Assembly (NCBI GenBank): GCA_965203265.1
Contig: CBDBBV010000002.1
Coordinates: 992,001 to 1,056,000 of the forward strand
Direction of reading: 5' to 3'
DNA: 64,000 bases
Source of the DNA: JAHRAW01 sp965203265
GTDB taxonomy: Bacteria; Pseudomonadota; Gammaproteobacteria; Arenicellales; Poriferihabitantaceae
In this document: one piece after another, positions 28,343 to 37,857 of the stretch
Layout of the letters: each line of letters begins with the position of its first letter
How positions within the stretch are numbered: the first letter of the stretch is position 1
Made by a program: the position numbers and the translations under genes
The notes under the pieces: model-generated
The model's input: the letters and a program-made list of their open reading frames with translations, nothing else
Database searches by the model: none
Told to the model about the DNA's origin: nothing

Positions 28343-29872
28343 TCAGAAGGGCTCGACCTGCCGGATGATCTGCGGCAAATGGTCGATGACATCCCGCGCC
28401 AGCAAACTCCTCTCCCCCAACCGCCGCGCCGCCGCATCCGCCGCGCTCGCGTGCAACCACACTGCGGCGCTGGCCGCTTGGCTCAGCGGCAAGCCCTGCC
28501 CGACGAGCGCGCCGACCACGCCGGACAGCACATCGCCCATGCCGGCGGTGGCCATGCCCGGATTGCCGCGATCGCACAGGAACATCCCGCCGTCCGCATC
28601 GGCCACCAGCGTACCGGCGCCCTTGAGTATGCACACGCCGCCGAATTTCGCCTGAATTTCCCGCACCGCCCGCAGCCGGTCGGCCTCGATTTCGGCGGCG
28701 GTGCATTGCAGCAGTCGCGCCGCCTCCCCGGGATGGGGCGTGAGCACCCAATTCGGGCGGCGGCGGGGCCCAGGCGAGATTCGCGCCAGCCAGTTGAGGC
28801 CGTCGGCGTCCACCACCAGCGGCGCCTTACAGTCGATGAATCTCGTGAATATCCGTTCGCTCCACTCGGACTGGCCGAGGCCGGGTCCGAGTACGATTAC
28901 ATCGGCGGCGTCCGCGTCCTCCAACGGAAGCCGCTCCGCATCGGCGCTCATCAATTCCGGGCGGTGGCGGGCGGCGAAATCCAAGTGCGCCGCCGTGCCG
29001 GCCACGGTGACCAACCCGGCGCCGCAGCGCAACGCCGCTTCTCCGGCCAACAGCGCCGCCCCCATCATGCCGCCGTCGCCGCCGACCACGAGGAGGCGAC
29101 CGGCCTCGCCCTTGTGCATGTCGCGCGCGCGTTTCTCCAGCACGGGCGGCTGGATGAGACGGGCGCTCAGCGCCACCGCGTGTCGGGCTTCCGCCGGGAT
29201 GTGCAGGTCTTCGAGGACGATTTCACCGGCGTGACTGCGCCCCCGACCGGTGAACAATCCGATCTTGAGGCCGATGAAGGTGATGGTGAGATGCGCCGCC
29301 ACGCACGGGTCGAACGCCGCGCCGGTGTCGCTGTGCAGGCCCGAGGGCATGTCGAGAGACACCAGCGGGCAACCCGAAGTGGCCGCCGCATTCATCCGGC
29401 GGATCAAGTCGGCGGCGGTGCCTTGCGGGGCACGGCTCAGGCCGGTACCGAACAGGGCGTCTACCACCAAGTCGGCACTGGCGGCACTGGCCAGCGGGCT
29501 CAACGAGCTAAGGTCGCCTTCGCATATCGTGCCGCCCAGCTGGCGGTAATCCCGCGCCGCCGTGGCAGCACACTCAGTGGCGGGCGGGGCGGATGCCAGC
29601 GCGGTTACGCGGATGCCGATTCGATGGGCGCAACTGGCCACCACATAGCCGTCGCCGCCGTTGTTGCCGAGCCCGCACACCACCACCAAGTGGTCGATGG
29701 CGGCGTAACGCGCCATGATCTGCCGGAACGCCGCCTCTCCGGCGCGGCGCATGAGGGTGATGCCGGGTATGCCGTGTTGCTCGATCACGGTGCGGTCGAT
29801 TTGCCGCATCTGGGTCGCCCCGTAGAGCGCTTCGGGGCGCGGTGCGGCGGGGGTGGGGGGCGGGTTGGACAC
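28343..29872 (-). CDS. nnr: Bifunctional NAD(P)HX epimerase/dehydratase
   Basis: Repairs hydrated NADH and NADPH. The N-terminal epimerase half (about 1-215) has CGLGNNGGDGYVVA and VVDALFGTG. The C-terminal ADP/ATP-dependent dehydratase half (about 230-509) has LVVGGDGGMMGAALL, VDADGLNWLA, LTPHPGEAARLL and GNPGMATAGMGDVLSG. The 509 residues match E. coli YjeF (515). The start codon is GTG at 29872. It is the first gene of nnr-tsaE-ami-mutL. Its upstream region is interrupted by an insertion sequence. Confidence 0.95.
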   Translation of the reverse strand: MSNPPPTPAAPRPEALYGATQMRQIDRTVIEQHGIPGITLMRRAGEAAFRQIMARYAAIDHLVVVCGLGNNGGDGYVVASCAHRIGIRVTALASAPPATECAATAARDYRQLGGTICEGDLSSLSPLASAASADLVVDALFGTGLSRAPQGTAADLIRRMNAAATSGCPLVSLDMPSGLHSDTGAAFDPCVAAHLTITFIGLKIGLFTGRGRSHAGEIVLEDLHIPAEARHAVALSARLIQPPVLEKRARDMHKGEAGRLLVVGGDGGMMGAALLAGEAALRCGAGLVTVAGTAAHLDFAARHRPELMSADAERLPLEDADAADVIVLGPGLGQSEWSERIFTRFIDCKAPLVVDADGLNWLARISPGPRRRPNWVLTPHPGEAARLLQCTAAEIEADRLRAVREIQAKFGGVCILKGAGTLVADADGGMFLCDRGNPGMATAGMGDVLSGVVGALVGQGLPLSQAASAAVWLHASAADAAARRLGERSLLARDVIDHLPQIIRQVEPF

Positions 29873-29993
29873 GGGCTAGCTCATCGCCTCGGGGCGGCGC
29901 ACTTGGTTGGGGTTGGCGAGAACGAGGGCGGCGTCATGTCTGTGTAGGCGGTGAAAATCAGGGAGTTCCCCGCAGGCGGCTGGATCATACATG

Positions 29994-29998
29994 GCCGG
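29994..29998 (+). repeat. Target-site duplication, left copy
   Basis: GCCGG directly before the left end of the insertion sequence, repeated exactly at 31092-31096 directly after the right end. A 5-bp duplication is in the range known for IS481 elements. Confidence 0.6.
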
Positions 29999-31091
29999 TG
30001 CATAATGCCAGAAACATTCTGGACTTTTGGCTGTCGGAAAAAGGGAAGCCGACATGCTGATTCAGCGTGTCGGCTTCCGCGTGCGCGGGATGTATCATGT
30101 TGCTTCTTTGGGAATGAAGGAGGCACACATGAGCCAGTCGACCGAAGTCAAACTCCGCGCCCTCGAAGTATGGCGCGAACACGACATTCACGCAACTATG
30201 ACGGCCTTTCAGGTCAGTCGCAGCACGCTGTATGCGTGGCGCAAGGCGTATCAGCAGGGCGGCGTGGCGGCGCTCACCAATCGCACTACCAAGCCGCTTC
30301 GCGTGCGGCGGCGCAATTATCCGCGCGCCCTGATTGAGCAAATGCGAAAGTTGCGCCGCGAGTTTCCCAATATCGCCGGAGAAGCCCTGCGCGTGCATCT
30401 GGCTAAGTGGTGCGCGGAAAACAGGATGAAATGCCCAAGCGCTCGCACCCTCGGACGCATCATCGCCGACCAGCCGGATCGACTGCGCATCGCTCCGGCG
30501 AATATCACCCGCTACGGCCGGCTCAAAGCATTCACACGCCAGATAAAACAACGACTTAGCCGCGCCATCCGGCGCACCACCATCCCCGGCCGTTGCGTTG
30601 CCTTCGACACCATTGTGCGGCACATAGATGGCGTGCGGCGATACCTGATCGTTGCCATCGACCACGCCACCCGCTTGTCTGTGGCCATCTGCCCCGAAAG
30701 CGCATCGAGTAAAAACGCCGCCCGATTCGCCGAATTGGTCGAAGCGATGTTTCCGTTTCCCATTGAGAACGTCCTGACCGACAACGGCTCGGAGTTCGCC
30801 GGGGCGTTCGACCAGTTTGCGAAAGAAAGGGGCTGGACGCACGCATACACCTATCCGAGATCGCCTAAAATGAACGCCATCGTGGAACGCTTCAACCGCA
30901 CCATTCAGGAGGATTTCGTGGATTACGAGGAAGACCTGCTACTCACCGACCGCGTTGCTTTCAACCAGCGCCTGTTGGATTACCTAGAAAAATACAACAC
31001 CCGCCGCCCCCACGCCTCACTGCAATTCCGCTCCCCCGTGCAGTTCCTCGCGGAAAACCATCCGGAGTCCAGAATGTATTGGCATCGTACA
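29999..31091 (+). mobile_element. IS481-like insertion sequence
   Basis: About 1.09 kb. Ends are imperfect inverted repeats: left TGCATAATGCCAGAAACATT continuing CTGGAC, right (inverted) TGTACGATGCCAATACATTC continuing TGGAC. The core CATTCTGGAC is identical on both sides. GCCGG flanks both ends. One transposase gene fills the element. It separates nnr from queG, which are close divergent neighbours in E. coli, so it probably displaced or altered their promoters. The 116 bp between nnr and the element show no gene. Confidence 0.8.
30129..31091 (+). CDS. IS481-family DDE transposase without its own stop
   Basis: N-terminal helix-turn-helix (HATMTAFQVSRSTLYAWRKA) followed by an rve integrase core with the DDE triad: Asp in CVAFDTIVRHIDG, Asp in VLTDNGSEF and Glu in NAIVERFNRT. 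GGAGG is 5 bp before the ATG. The frame stays open through the right inverted repeat (last IS codon ACA) and continues in the host sequence to 32189, out of frame with queG. The family-like part ends near SPVQFLAENHPESR, so the coordinates here stop at the IS end. It may be active with a host-encoded tail, or may have lost its stop. Confidence 0.8.
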
Positions 31092-31096
31092 GCCGG
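31092..31096 (+). repeat. Target-site duplication, right copy
   Basis: GCCGG following the right IS end, identical to 29994-29998. Confidence 0.6.
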
Positions 31097-31176
31097 TTGC
31101 TTTCGTGGACGGATGGTAGATAATAGGGGAAAATCGGCTCGGAGAACAATTCATTCGCGCCGAACTCCGGCAAACC

Positions 31177-32247
<1,071 letters not shown>

Positions 32248-32256
<9 letters not shown>

Positions 32257-32880
32257 ATCACACATAGCAAGTTTGTTTGGGCTATAAGTACATCTGTACT
32301 CATCGCCTCCGCCTTCGATAGACCAATTGCACCCGTCCCCTCCAAGAGCATTACTAGAACCACAAGTAGCCCACCTTATCCCACCAGTGAAGGTTTCGCT
32401 ACTGGAGACCGCACCCATCCAATCACTCCCCCATGCAGGAATATACTTCAATTTATCGTAATAACGCCCACCATGATACGTACCGCCACATCCAACATCA
32501 CTTCTTCCAGCAGCCGCCACAAAACAATTCCACATTGCAACGGGGAAATTACACTTGTTCGTTATCATCCACCTTCCCGCCAAGCCACCTCCATGGGAAT
32601 AGCTGTGCTTTACGTCCAAACACCCTTCAGATTCGTCTTTAGGACTATGCGCTGCTCCGCTTCCATATTGGCCAGCATCCCCACTACTTCCATAGACATC
32701 ATCTAGCGAAGCGTCTCCAACGCTCCCACCTGATTGTTCAGCCACTTCCTTCGCTATATCTGTCGCTAGTTCTAGCGTCCATTTTAACGTATCGCCTATC
32801 GAACTGCAGCCAGTAGTCGCTAGCAAAACGGCGGCCGGGAACGACAACTTGAAAACAGAAATGTGAAAAGGGTTTTTCAT
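32248..32880 (-). CDS. Cys-rich lipoprotein of unknown function
   Basis: 210 residues. It has a lipoprotein signal (FPAAVLLATTGCSS), a Gly/Ser/Asp-rich linker, then a C-terminal domain with many Cys (CLDVKHSYSHGG, NKCNFPVAMWNCF, VGCGGTYHGG, RWATCGSSN, GCNWS, YRCTYS, MCDLR). The Cys spacing and aromatic residues suggest a small disulfide-bonded extracytoplasmic fold. I recognise no named family. GAGG is 7 bp before the ATG. Base composition is clearly less GC-rich than the core genes, as in the adjacent Sel1 gene 73 bp upstream on the same strand, so the two may have arrived together. Confidence 0.7.
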
Positions 32881-32953
32881 GGTATATCCTCGCTTTTTCC
32901 AGTGGTTAAGTTAAATTGTATTCATTCACAGAATATGGAACGATGACAGTCTC

Positions 32954-33718
32954 CTACAAACTGTTGCAGTCAAAAGCAACAGCCTTGAATTCGGGCGAAT
33001 CTGAATCCGACTCGCCCAAAATCATAATGTCGGTTTGGGAGTATTCCGCTAACTGGCTTTGCGCCCGCTCATCCCCCTGTATCGCCGCTTTGCAATACCA
33101 GCGCATTGCCTCGCGCTCATTCTCGGCAACAATGCCGCACGACTTCATGTCGTACATTGCACCCAATTCATATTGGGCTTCCACATCCCCCTGCTCTGCC
33201 GCCCTACGAATCAGTGTTACCCCCTCGCGTGTGGCCTCGGTGGCGGGCGCGCTGGAATAACCGAAGAAACTGCCGGTGCAATATACCTTTCCCAACAAAA
33301 ATTGCGCCTCCGCATCTCCCTGCTCTGCTGCCTCGCGAAGCCGCGGAAATTTTACAATTCGCTCGCTGTCCGAATGTCCCAGTTCGGCGGCCTGACGAAA
33401 CCTGCGCATCGCATGCGTTTCATTTCGGGTGGCGATTTCGCCCACAAAATATATCGAGCCCAACTCATATTGCGCAAGATCATATTCCTGCTCCGCCGCC
33501 TTGTCATACCAGCGCATCGCTTCAAATGAATCCTGGGCAAATTCGTCCGATCCGTGTCGATAATAATTGCCCAATACATATTGCGCTTCCGCATCCCCCG
33601 ATTCCGCTGCTGTGCGAAAATTATCGACTGCTTGTTGGGCTATTGGCGCACAAGCGGCGACAACCAGCAAGGTAGCGGCCAGAGGCGGAAAAAGGTAGCG
33701 AAACAAGTAAGTTTCCAT
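32954..33718 (-). CDS. Sel1-repeat (TPR-like) lipoprotein
   Basis: 254 residues. The start at 33718 gives a lipoprotein signal (YLFRYLFPPLAATLLVVAAC, Cys23). About four Sel1 repeats follow: AESGDAEAQYVLGNYYRHGS, AAEQEYDLAQYELGSIYFVG, AAEQGDAEAQFLLGKVYCTG and AAEQGDVEAQYELGAMYDMK. A last partial repeat and an Asp/Ser-rich tail end the chain. Sel1 proteins are scaffolds, often used in envelope or host-interaction proteins; the partner here is unknown. The frame stays open upstream through a 29-bp G run to 34006, but that part overlaps another gene and the lipobox argues for the shorter form. Confidence 0.78.
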   Translation of the reverse strand: METYLFRYLFPPLAATLLVVAACAPIAQQAVDNFRTAAESGDAEAQYVLGNYYRHGSDEFAQDSFEAMRWYDKAAEQEYDLAQYELGSIYFVGEIATRNETHAMRRFRQAAELGHSDSERIVKFPRLREAAEQGDAEAQFLLGKVYCTGSFFGYSSAPATEATREGVTLIRRAAEQGDVEAQYELGAMYDMKSCGIVAENEREAMRWYCKAAIQGDERAQSQLAEYSQTDIMILGESDSDSPEFKAVAFDCNSL

Positions 33719-33766
33719 AACATTTTCCCTTTCGGGAGTCAGATTTCGGAGCCTAGGTTGGCCAGT

Positions 33767-33799
<33 letters not shown>

Positions 33800-33820
33800 G
33801 TCAATACCTGATTGCGACCT

Positions 33821-33850
33821 ATAATGATTCAAAAGCGACATTATTGCCAA
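33821..33850 (-). promoter_or_regulatory. Alternative promoter for the Sel1 gene
   Basis: Minus strand TTGGCA (33850-33845), 18-bp spacer, CATTAT (33826-33821). If this is used, transcription would begin just upstream of the homopolymer, placing the G run in the 5' leader. The competing possibility is the TTGACA next to the tract. Confidence 0.35.
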
Positions 33851-33950
33851 AAAAGAGCAATTCACCGACCTTGCCGGCGTGAGGGAGCGCATCCAGCGCA
33901 CAGAATGTACAGCCCATTGCCGGACGCCCAAGCGCCGCCCACAGGCAAGA

Positions 33951-34034
33951 CTACTTGCCGAGATACAGCAGAATAATAAGAGCGATTGCCAGCGGAATGA
34001 CGGCAACCAGTGCGGCTGCGAGGGCTGGGTCCAT
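33951..34034 (-). CDS. 27-residue single-pass membrane peptide after dsrC
   Basis: Reads MDPALAAALVAVIPLAIALI then ILLYLGK and TAG. It is almost entirely one hydrophobic helix with a single Asp near the start and a Lys at the end. GGAG is 6 bp before the ATG. It begins 41 bp after the dsrC stop on the same strand, so it is probably the last gene of dsrEFHC. In Allochromatium the gene after dsrC is the membrane protein dsrM, which is not this. I do not recognise a family. Confidence 0.6.
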   Translation of the reverse strand: MDPALAAALVAVIPLAIALIILLYLGK

Positions 34035-34075
34035 GGTCAACTCCGTTGCGTGAAATAGGTCAAGGGTCTTTCCGA

Positions 34076-34408
34076 TTATATACACCCGGTCGGCTTCGGC
34101 AACCCGGCGTACCGACAAGCCTGCTTAGCCGGCCCGTACGGAAACAACTCATACAAATATTTGCTATTACCCTTCTCCTTCCCCAGCCGCCGGCCGATGA
34201 TCTTGACCAGTACCCGTACCGCCGGGGCGATCTCGTATTGGGCGTAGTATTCCCGCAGGATGGTCAGCACTTCCCAATGATCCGGCGTCAGCGGGCAGTC
34301 GTCCAAAGCGGCCATGGCTTCGGCCACTTGGGGGTTCCAGTCGGCAATGTTGGCTAGGTAGCCGTTTTTGTCGGTTGCGTAGGTTGTGTCGTTTACTGTC
34401 AGGGGCAT
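34076..34408 (-). CDS. dsrC: DsrC-type sulfur carrier protein
   Basis: 110-residue sulfur-relay protein. The C-terminal arm has both redox cysteines (CRYAGLPKPTGCI), so it can form the persulfide and the internal trisulfide or disulfide used in sulfur metabolism; one-Cys homologues cannot. The region GKEKGNSKYLYELFPYGPAK is near-identical to my recollection of sulfur-oxidiser DsrC. It receives sulfur from DsrEFH, encoded just upstream. The E. coli counterpart TusE serves tRNA 2-thiolation, so that use is also possible here. Confidence 0.92.
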   Translation of the reverse strand: MPLTVNDTTYATDKNGYLANIADWNPQVAEAMAALDDCPLTPDHWEVLTILREYYAQYEIAPAVRVLVKIIGRRLGKEKGNSKYLYELFPYGPAKQACRYAGLPKPTGCI

Positions 34409-34440
34409 TGCGTTTTCACTCAGGACTCAGGAGTTGGCAC

Positions 34441-34749
34441 TCACAGCCAGGATTGTACCGCGCCGCAATTCACGGCTAGGTCTACGAATTCGCCGTAGCC
34501 GACCACTTCGATGCCTTCGATCAAGCGAGATGAATCGATGCCGCGTGCCTTGAGGTCGGCGCCGAGGGCGTACAGCGTCAAGTTTCGTTCATTCATGTTT
34601 TCGCGCACGGTAGATTCGTGGATGGTTCCGGTGAGCGCGCCGTAAACGCCGTCTTCGATTAGCAGGATGTGGCTGCCGGGCGTGCATAGCCGCAGGCAAG
34701 TGTCTAGGCTGTTTTTCTCGAAGGGGGATTTGTTGACGGTGTGCAGCAT
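34441..34749 (-). CDS. dsrH: DsrH / TusB sulfurtransferase subunit
   Basis: 102 residues. Opens MLHTVNKSPFEKNSLDTCLR, with Cys18 at the place of the conserved DsrH cysteine that E. coli TusB lacks. Ends GAVQSWL. It forms the DsrEFH hexamer that hands persulfide sulfur to DsrC. It starts 2 bp after dsrF. Confidence 0.88.
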   Translation of the reverse strand: MLHTVNKSPFEKNSLDTCLRLCTPGSHILLIEDGVYGALTGTIHESTVRENMNERNLTLYALGADLKARGIDSSRLIEGIEVVGYGEFVDLAVNCGAVQSWL

Positions 34750-34751
34750 GG

Positions 34752-35183
34752 TTAGAAATTCAGCAGTACATCTTGTTGCGCGATGATGCCCGCCAGAGTG
34801 CGCCCGTCTACGATTTGCACTAGGGGTTTCGGCGTGTGCTCCTCTTCGTCCCCTTCCTCGAAATAAGTCAGCGGCATCAGTTCTTCCGCGGTCAGGCCGC
34901 GTTCGCTCAAGGACTCCCGCTCGACGAAAACTCGCCTGACCTCATAATCTCCGAGGGCGGCGAAGGCGGCGGTGAAATTCTTCATGCCGATTTCGCCGGT
35001 GTCCTGCCCGCGCTTGAGTTGGAATACGCCGTCGTCGATAAAGGCTAAGGACACTTCCTGATCGAAGGCGGCGCCAATGAGGGCGACTTCCAGCCCTTCC
35101 TGCGGGTAGTTGCTGCCGTGGGGTGCCCGCCGGTTGATGTACATGAATTTCTTGACGGGGCGCTTTTCGTTCATTTCCGGCAT
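34752..35183 (-). CDS. dsrF: DsrF / TusC sulfurtransferase subunit
   Basis: DsrE-superfamily subunit of the DsrEFH complex. Typical DsrF blocks are VKKFMYINRRAPHG, GLEVALIGAAFDQEVSLAF, LKRGQDTGEIGMKNF and LGDYEVRRVFVERESL. 143 residues from the ATG at 35183; a second ATG at 35174 gives 140. It lies 11 bp after dsrE. Confidence 0.9.
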   Translation of the reverse strand: MPEMNEKRPVKKFMYINRRAPHGSNYPQEGLEVALIGAAFDQEVSLAFIDDGVFQLKRGQDTGEIGMKNFTAAFAALGDYEVRRVFVERESLSERGLTAEELMPLTYFEEGDEEEHTPKPLVQIVDGRTLAGIIAQQDVLLNF

Positions 35184-35194
35184 TACGGGTTGGG

Positions 35195-35587
35195 TTAATC
35201 GCCAAAGGAGATCAGTCGGTCGGACTGTATGCCCGCCTCGATCAGCTGGCCGAGCCCACCGATGCGGAAGCCGGTGGCGATGTTGTCGGCATCCTTGTCG
35301 CCGCGAAGCCGCTCGGCGGCATCGACTATGCCCCGGCGCTGAGCCGCCGCCACGCACACCACCAGATCGAGATCGTGTTCGCCGGCCAGTTCCGACCAGC
35401 GGTTGACGATGTGGCGGTCGTCTTGCGGCGGGGTGGTCAGGCGGGTGCCGTTGTGGACGCCGTCGTGGTAGAAGAACACGCGGTGGATTTCATGGCCGCG
35501 CTCGAGGGCGGCGCGGGTGAAGTGATAGGCCGTGTCGCTCGCCTGATGGGTGTAGGGGCCTTCGTTGACCACGATGGAGAATTTCAC
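35195..35587 (-). CDS. dsrE: DsrE / TusD sulfurtransferase subunit
   Basis: Carries the active Cys of the DsrEFH complex in LVVCVAAAQRRGI (about residue 76). Other blocks are HQASDTAYHFTRAALERGHE, VFFYHDGVHNGTRLTTPPQD and RIGGLGQLIEAGIQSDRL. These match sulfur-oxidiser DsrE better than E. coli TusD. The GTG at 35587 is preferred over 35593 because GGAG lies 7 bp before it and the product then begins MKFSIVVNEGPY like its relatives. First gene of dsrEFHC. Confidence 0.92.
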   Translation of the reverse strand: MKFSIVVNEGPYTHQASDTAYHFTRAALERGHEIHRVFFYHDGVHNGTRLTTPPQDDRHIVNRWSELAGEHDLDLVVCVAAAQRRGIVDAAERLRGDKDADNIATGFRIGGLGQLIEAGIQSDRLISFGD

Positions 35588-35620
35588 TTTCACACTCCGG
35601 GGCTACCCACCGATGACGAC

Positions 35621-36187
35621 TCACGCTGAGGCGTCGGCCCGAAGAAAAGTCCTGCGATAGAATTTGAGTTCGGCGATGGACTCGCGAATATCGTCGAGGG
35701 CGCGGTGGGTATTGTTCTTGCGGAAGCCGTCCAGCAGATCCGGGCGCCAGCGCACCAGCAATTCCTTGATGGAGCTGACATCGAGATTGCGGTAATGCAG
35801 ATAGGATTCGAGTCGCGGCATGTATCGGGCGAGGAATCGCCGATCCTGACAGATGGAGTTGCCGCACAGGGGCGAGTGGTTGCTCGGTACATGTTTGGCG
35901 ATGAAGGCTAGGGTGAGGCGCTCGGCTTCGGCCTCGTCCATCTCCGATTCGCGCACGCGATTGACCAGCCCGCTTTCGGTGTGGGTGCGGGTATTCCACG
36001 CATCCATCTGCGCCAGCCGCACGAGGGATTGGCGAATCGCCAGAACCGGGCCTTCCTCGATGAGGTCGAGATGGGGGTCGGTAATCACCGTGGCGATTTC
36101 GAGGATGCGATCGTCGCGCGGCGAGAGGCCGGTCATTTCCAGATCGATCCACACGAGGTTGTGGTTGCGGTTATTGTTGCGAGGCAT
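35621..36187 (-). CDS. orn: Oligoribonuclease
   Basis: 3'-5' exonuclease that degrades 2-5-nt RNAs, including pGpG from c-di-GMP turnover. DEDDh residues: WIDLEMTGL (ExoI), the Asp of the ExoII region, and HRALDDIRESI (ExoIII). 188 residues against 181 in E. coli. The start at 36187 follows family alignment; the frame stays open upstream but encodes low-complexity Arg-rich sequence typical of an antisense shadow. It lies just after rsmE on the same strand. Confidence 0.95.
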   Translation of the reverse strand: MPRNNNRNHNLVWIDLEMTGLSPRDDRILEIATVITDPHLDLIEEGPVLAIRQSLVRLAQMDAWNTRTHTESGLVNRVRESEMDEAEAERLTLAFIAKHVPSNHSPLCGNSICQDRRFLARYMPRLESYLHYRNLDVSSIKELLVRWRPDLLDGFRKNNTHRALDDIRESIAELKFYRRTFLRADASA

Positions 36188-36189
36188 GG

Positions 36190-36942
36190 TCAGGGTTGTT
36201 CGATCAGTTGGTTGGCCACCGCCAGCAGTGCGATTGCGGCGGTTTCGATTCGCAATATGTGGGCGGCCAGCGCGATGTTCGACACGCCGTGGCGCGCCAG
36301 CATTCGAGACTCGGCGCGGCTGAGCCCGCCTTCGGGGCCGACCAGCAACACGATTCTTCGCGCGCCCCGAATTATGCGCCCATCGAGCCGAGAAAGCGAC
36401 AGGCCATCGCGCGCGCCGACGAGGATTGGGGTATCGGCGTCGGCTTGCAGCAGGGAGGGAAGGTGCATTTCCGCCTCGACTACGGGGAAATGGCATTGGC
36501 GGCATTGCTTGCAGGCGCTGGTGATGATTCGCTGCCAGCGGGGGCGCATTCTCGGCTGGAATGCGACCACGCTGCGCTCGCAACGCAGGGGGATGAATGC
36601 GGCCACGCCCAGTTGGGTCGCCATGTCCAGCAGAACCGCCTGCGCCTCGCCTTTGGGGACGGCGGCGGCCAGTACCATTTCCACGGCGGGGCGGGGTATT
36701 TTCTCTACGCGCTCGATTTGCAATTCCAGCGTGAGGGGGCGGGGCAGGCAGGATGTCAACTTGCAGTGAGCCAGATTGCCGTTGCCGTCGGTCAGGTGCA
36801 CCGCATCTCCCGAACCGAGGCGCCGAGCGCGGTGGATGTGGGCGGCTTCGTCACCGCTCAGGGCTACCAGCTGGCCGGGTTCTCCCAACTGCGGATGATG
36901 GAACAGCGGCGGGGATTTCGGCGATTCCAATTCCAATTCCAA
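36190..36942 (-). CDS. rsmE: 16S rRNA m3U1498 methyltransferase
   Basis: SPOUT-class methyltransferase acting on the assembled 30S subunit. Landmarks are LFHHPQLGEPGQLVALSGDE (PUA-like N-terminus), VPKGEAQAVLLDMATQLGV, ACKQCRQCHFPVVE and the knot motif VLLVGPEGGLSRAE. No ATG or GTG lies near the expected start. Three TTG codons fall within a 6-bp GAATTG repeat; the first (36942) gives 250 residues, against 243 in E. coli. The start is therefore uncertain by several residues, and changes in repeat number would alter only the N-terminal Glu-Leu run. Confidence 0.9.
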   Translation of the reverse strand: MELELESPKSPPLFHHPQLGEPGQLVALSGDEAAHIHRARRLGSGDAVHLTDGNGNLAHCKLTSCLPRPLTLELQIERVEKIPRPAVEMVLAAAVPKGEAQAVLLDMATQLGVAAFIPLRCERSVVAFQPRMRPRWQRIITSACKQCRQCHFPVVEAEMHLPSLLQADADTPILVGARDGLSLSRLDGRIIRGARRIVLLVGPEGGLSRAESRMLARHGVSNIALAAHILRIETAAIALLAVANQLIEQP

Positions 36943-36953
36943 TTTCGATGGGA

Positions 36954-37715
36954 TTACCGTGCGGTCGGTTTGTAGATGTCGAAGCGCACCAGTTTGCCGC
37001 CGATCTCGCCGGATCGCCCCGGATACAGCGGCGGCGCGCGGCGCGGGCGCTTGATCACGACCCGTTGAGTGGCATGGCGCAAGGCTTGCTCGAATAGTCG
37101 TTCGCAATCGTCCGCAGGGTCCGTGGTATCCGTGGGGGCCGCCAGCATTCGCAATATGGTCAGCGGCTTCTTTGCCGCCGCCGATTTCGCCGTGGGCGGA
37201 TACATCGGGTCCAGATACACCACATCCGGGTGCGGGTGGTTCGCCGCCGCCTCCAGATAGGCGATGCTGTCGTCGTGGATGATGGAAAGCCGCTCTCTGA
37301 GCGCCTCGTCCCGGCAGCGGGCATGGGCATATACGAGCAGGGCGGCGACCACGGGGTGTTTCTCCACGGCGATGACTGCATAGCCGGCTCGCGCCAGATG
37401 CGCTGCGTCCGCGCCCCATCCGGCGGTGGCGTCGAGCACCGTTTTCGCGCGGCGCCCGATTGCTCTTACCAATGGGTCCGAGCCGCGATTCCCGCGCGGG
37501 CGGTCGAAGTCGATGCGCAACGGCGTCTGTTGCGCCAACGCCCGGCCATGCAATGTCAGGCCCTGGCGGCTCGGCTCGACTCGGAAGTCCGCCGTATCCG
37601 CCTCGTCCGCGCGCAACAGCGGCGCCCCAAGTCGGCGTGCCAGCTGCCGACACAATCGATCATATCCGGGGTGGTAGCGCACCGATACCGACACGGGGCT
37701 CTGTTTCATTGTCAT
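36954..37715 (-). CDS. rsmJ: 16S rRNA m2G1516 methyltransferase
   Basis: SAM-dependent methyltransferase of 253 residues (E. coli 250). The SAM-binding region is VLDATAGWGADAAHLARAG, and the catalytic-site block is VYLDPMYPP. The RsmJ-typical end VVIKRPRRAPPL...VRFDIYKP is present. ATGs at 37715 and 37709 are both possible. It runs directly into rsmE. It diverges from fabI across a 142-bp gap. Confidence 0.93.
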   Translation of the reverse strand: MTMKQSPVSVSVRYHPGYDRLCRQLARRLGAPLLRADEADTADFRVEPSRQGLTLHGRALAQQTPLRIDFDRPRGNRGSDPLVRAIGRRAKTVLDATAGWGADAAHLARAGYAVIAVEKHPVVAALLVYAHARCRDEALRERLSIIHDDSIAYLEAAANHPHPDVVYLDPMYPPTAKSAAAKKPLTILRMLAAPTDTTDPADDCERLFEQALRHATQRVVIKRPRRAPPLYPGRSGEIGGKLVRFDIYKPTAR

Positions 37716-37857
37716 GGTGATCGTTCTTTGCCGTGATGGGATTTTGATTTTGACAACGCACCGAGCATAGGGTAAAACCCGCAACGCAAAAATCGCGCGC
37801 TCGGTGCCGGACGCCGGGCGCGTACTCTCCAAGACAGTGTAGCAAAAGAGGTTGAAA

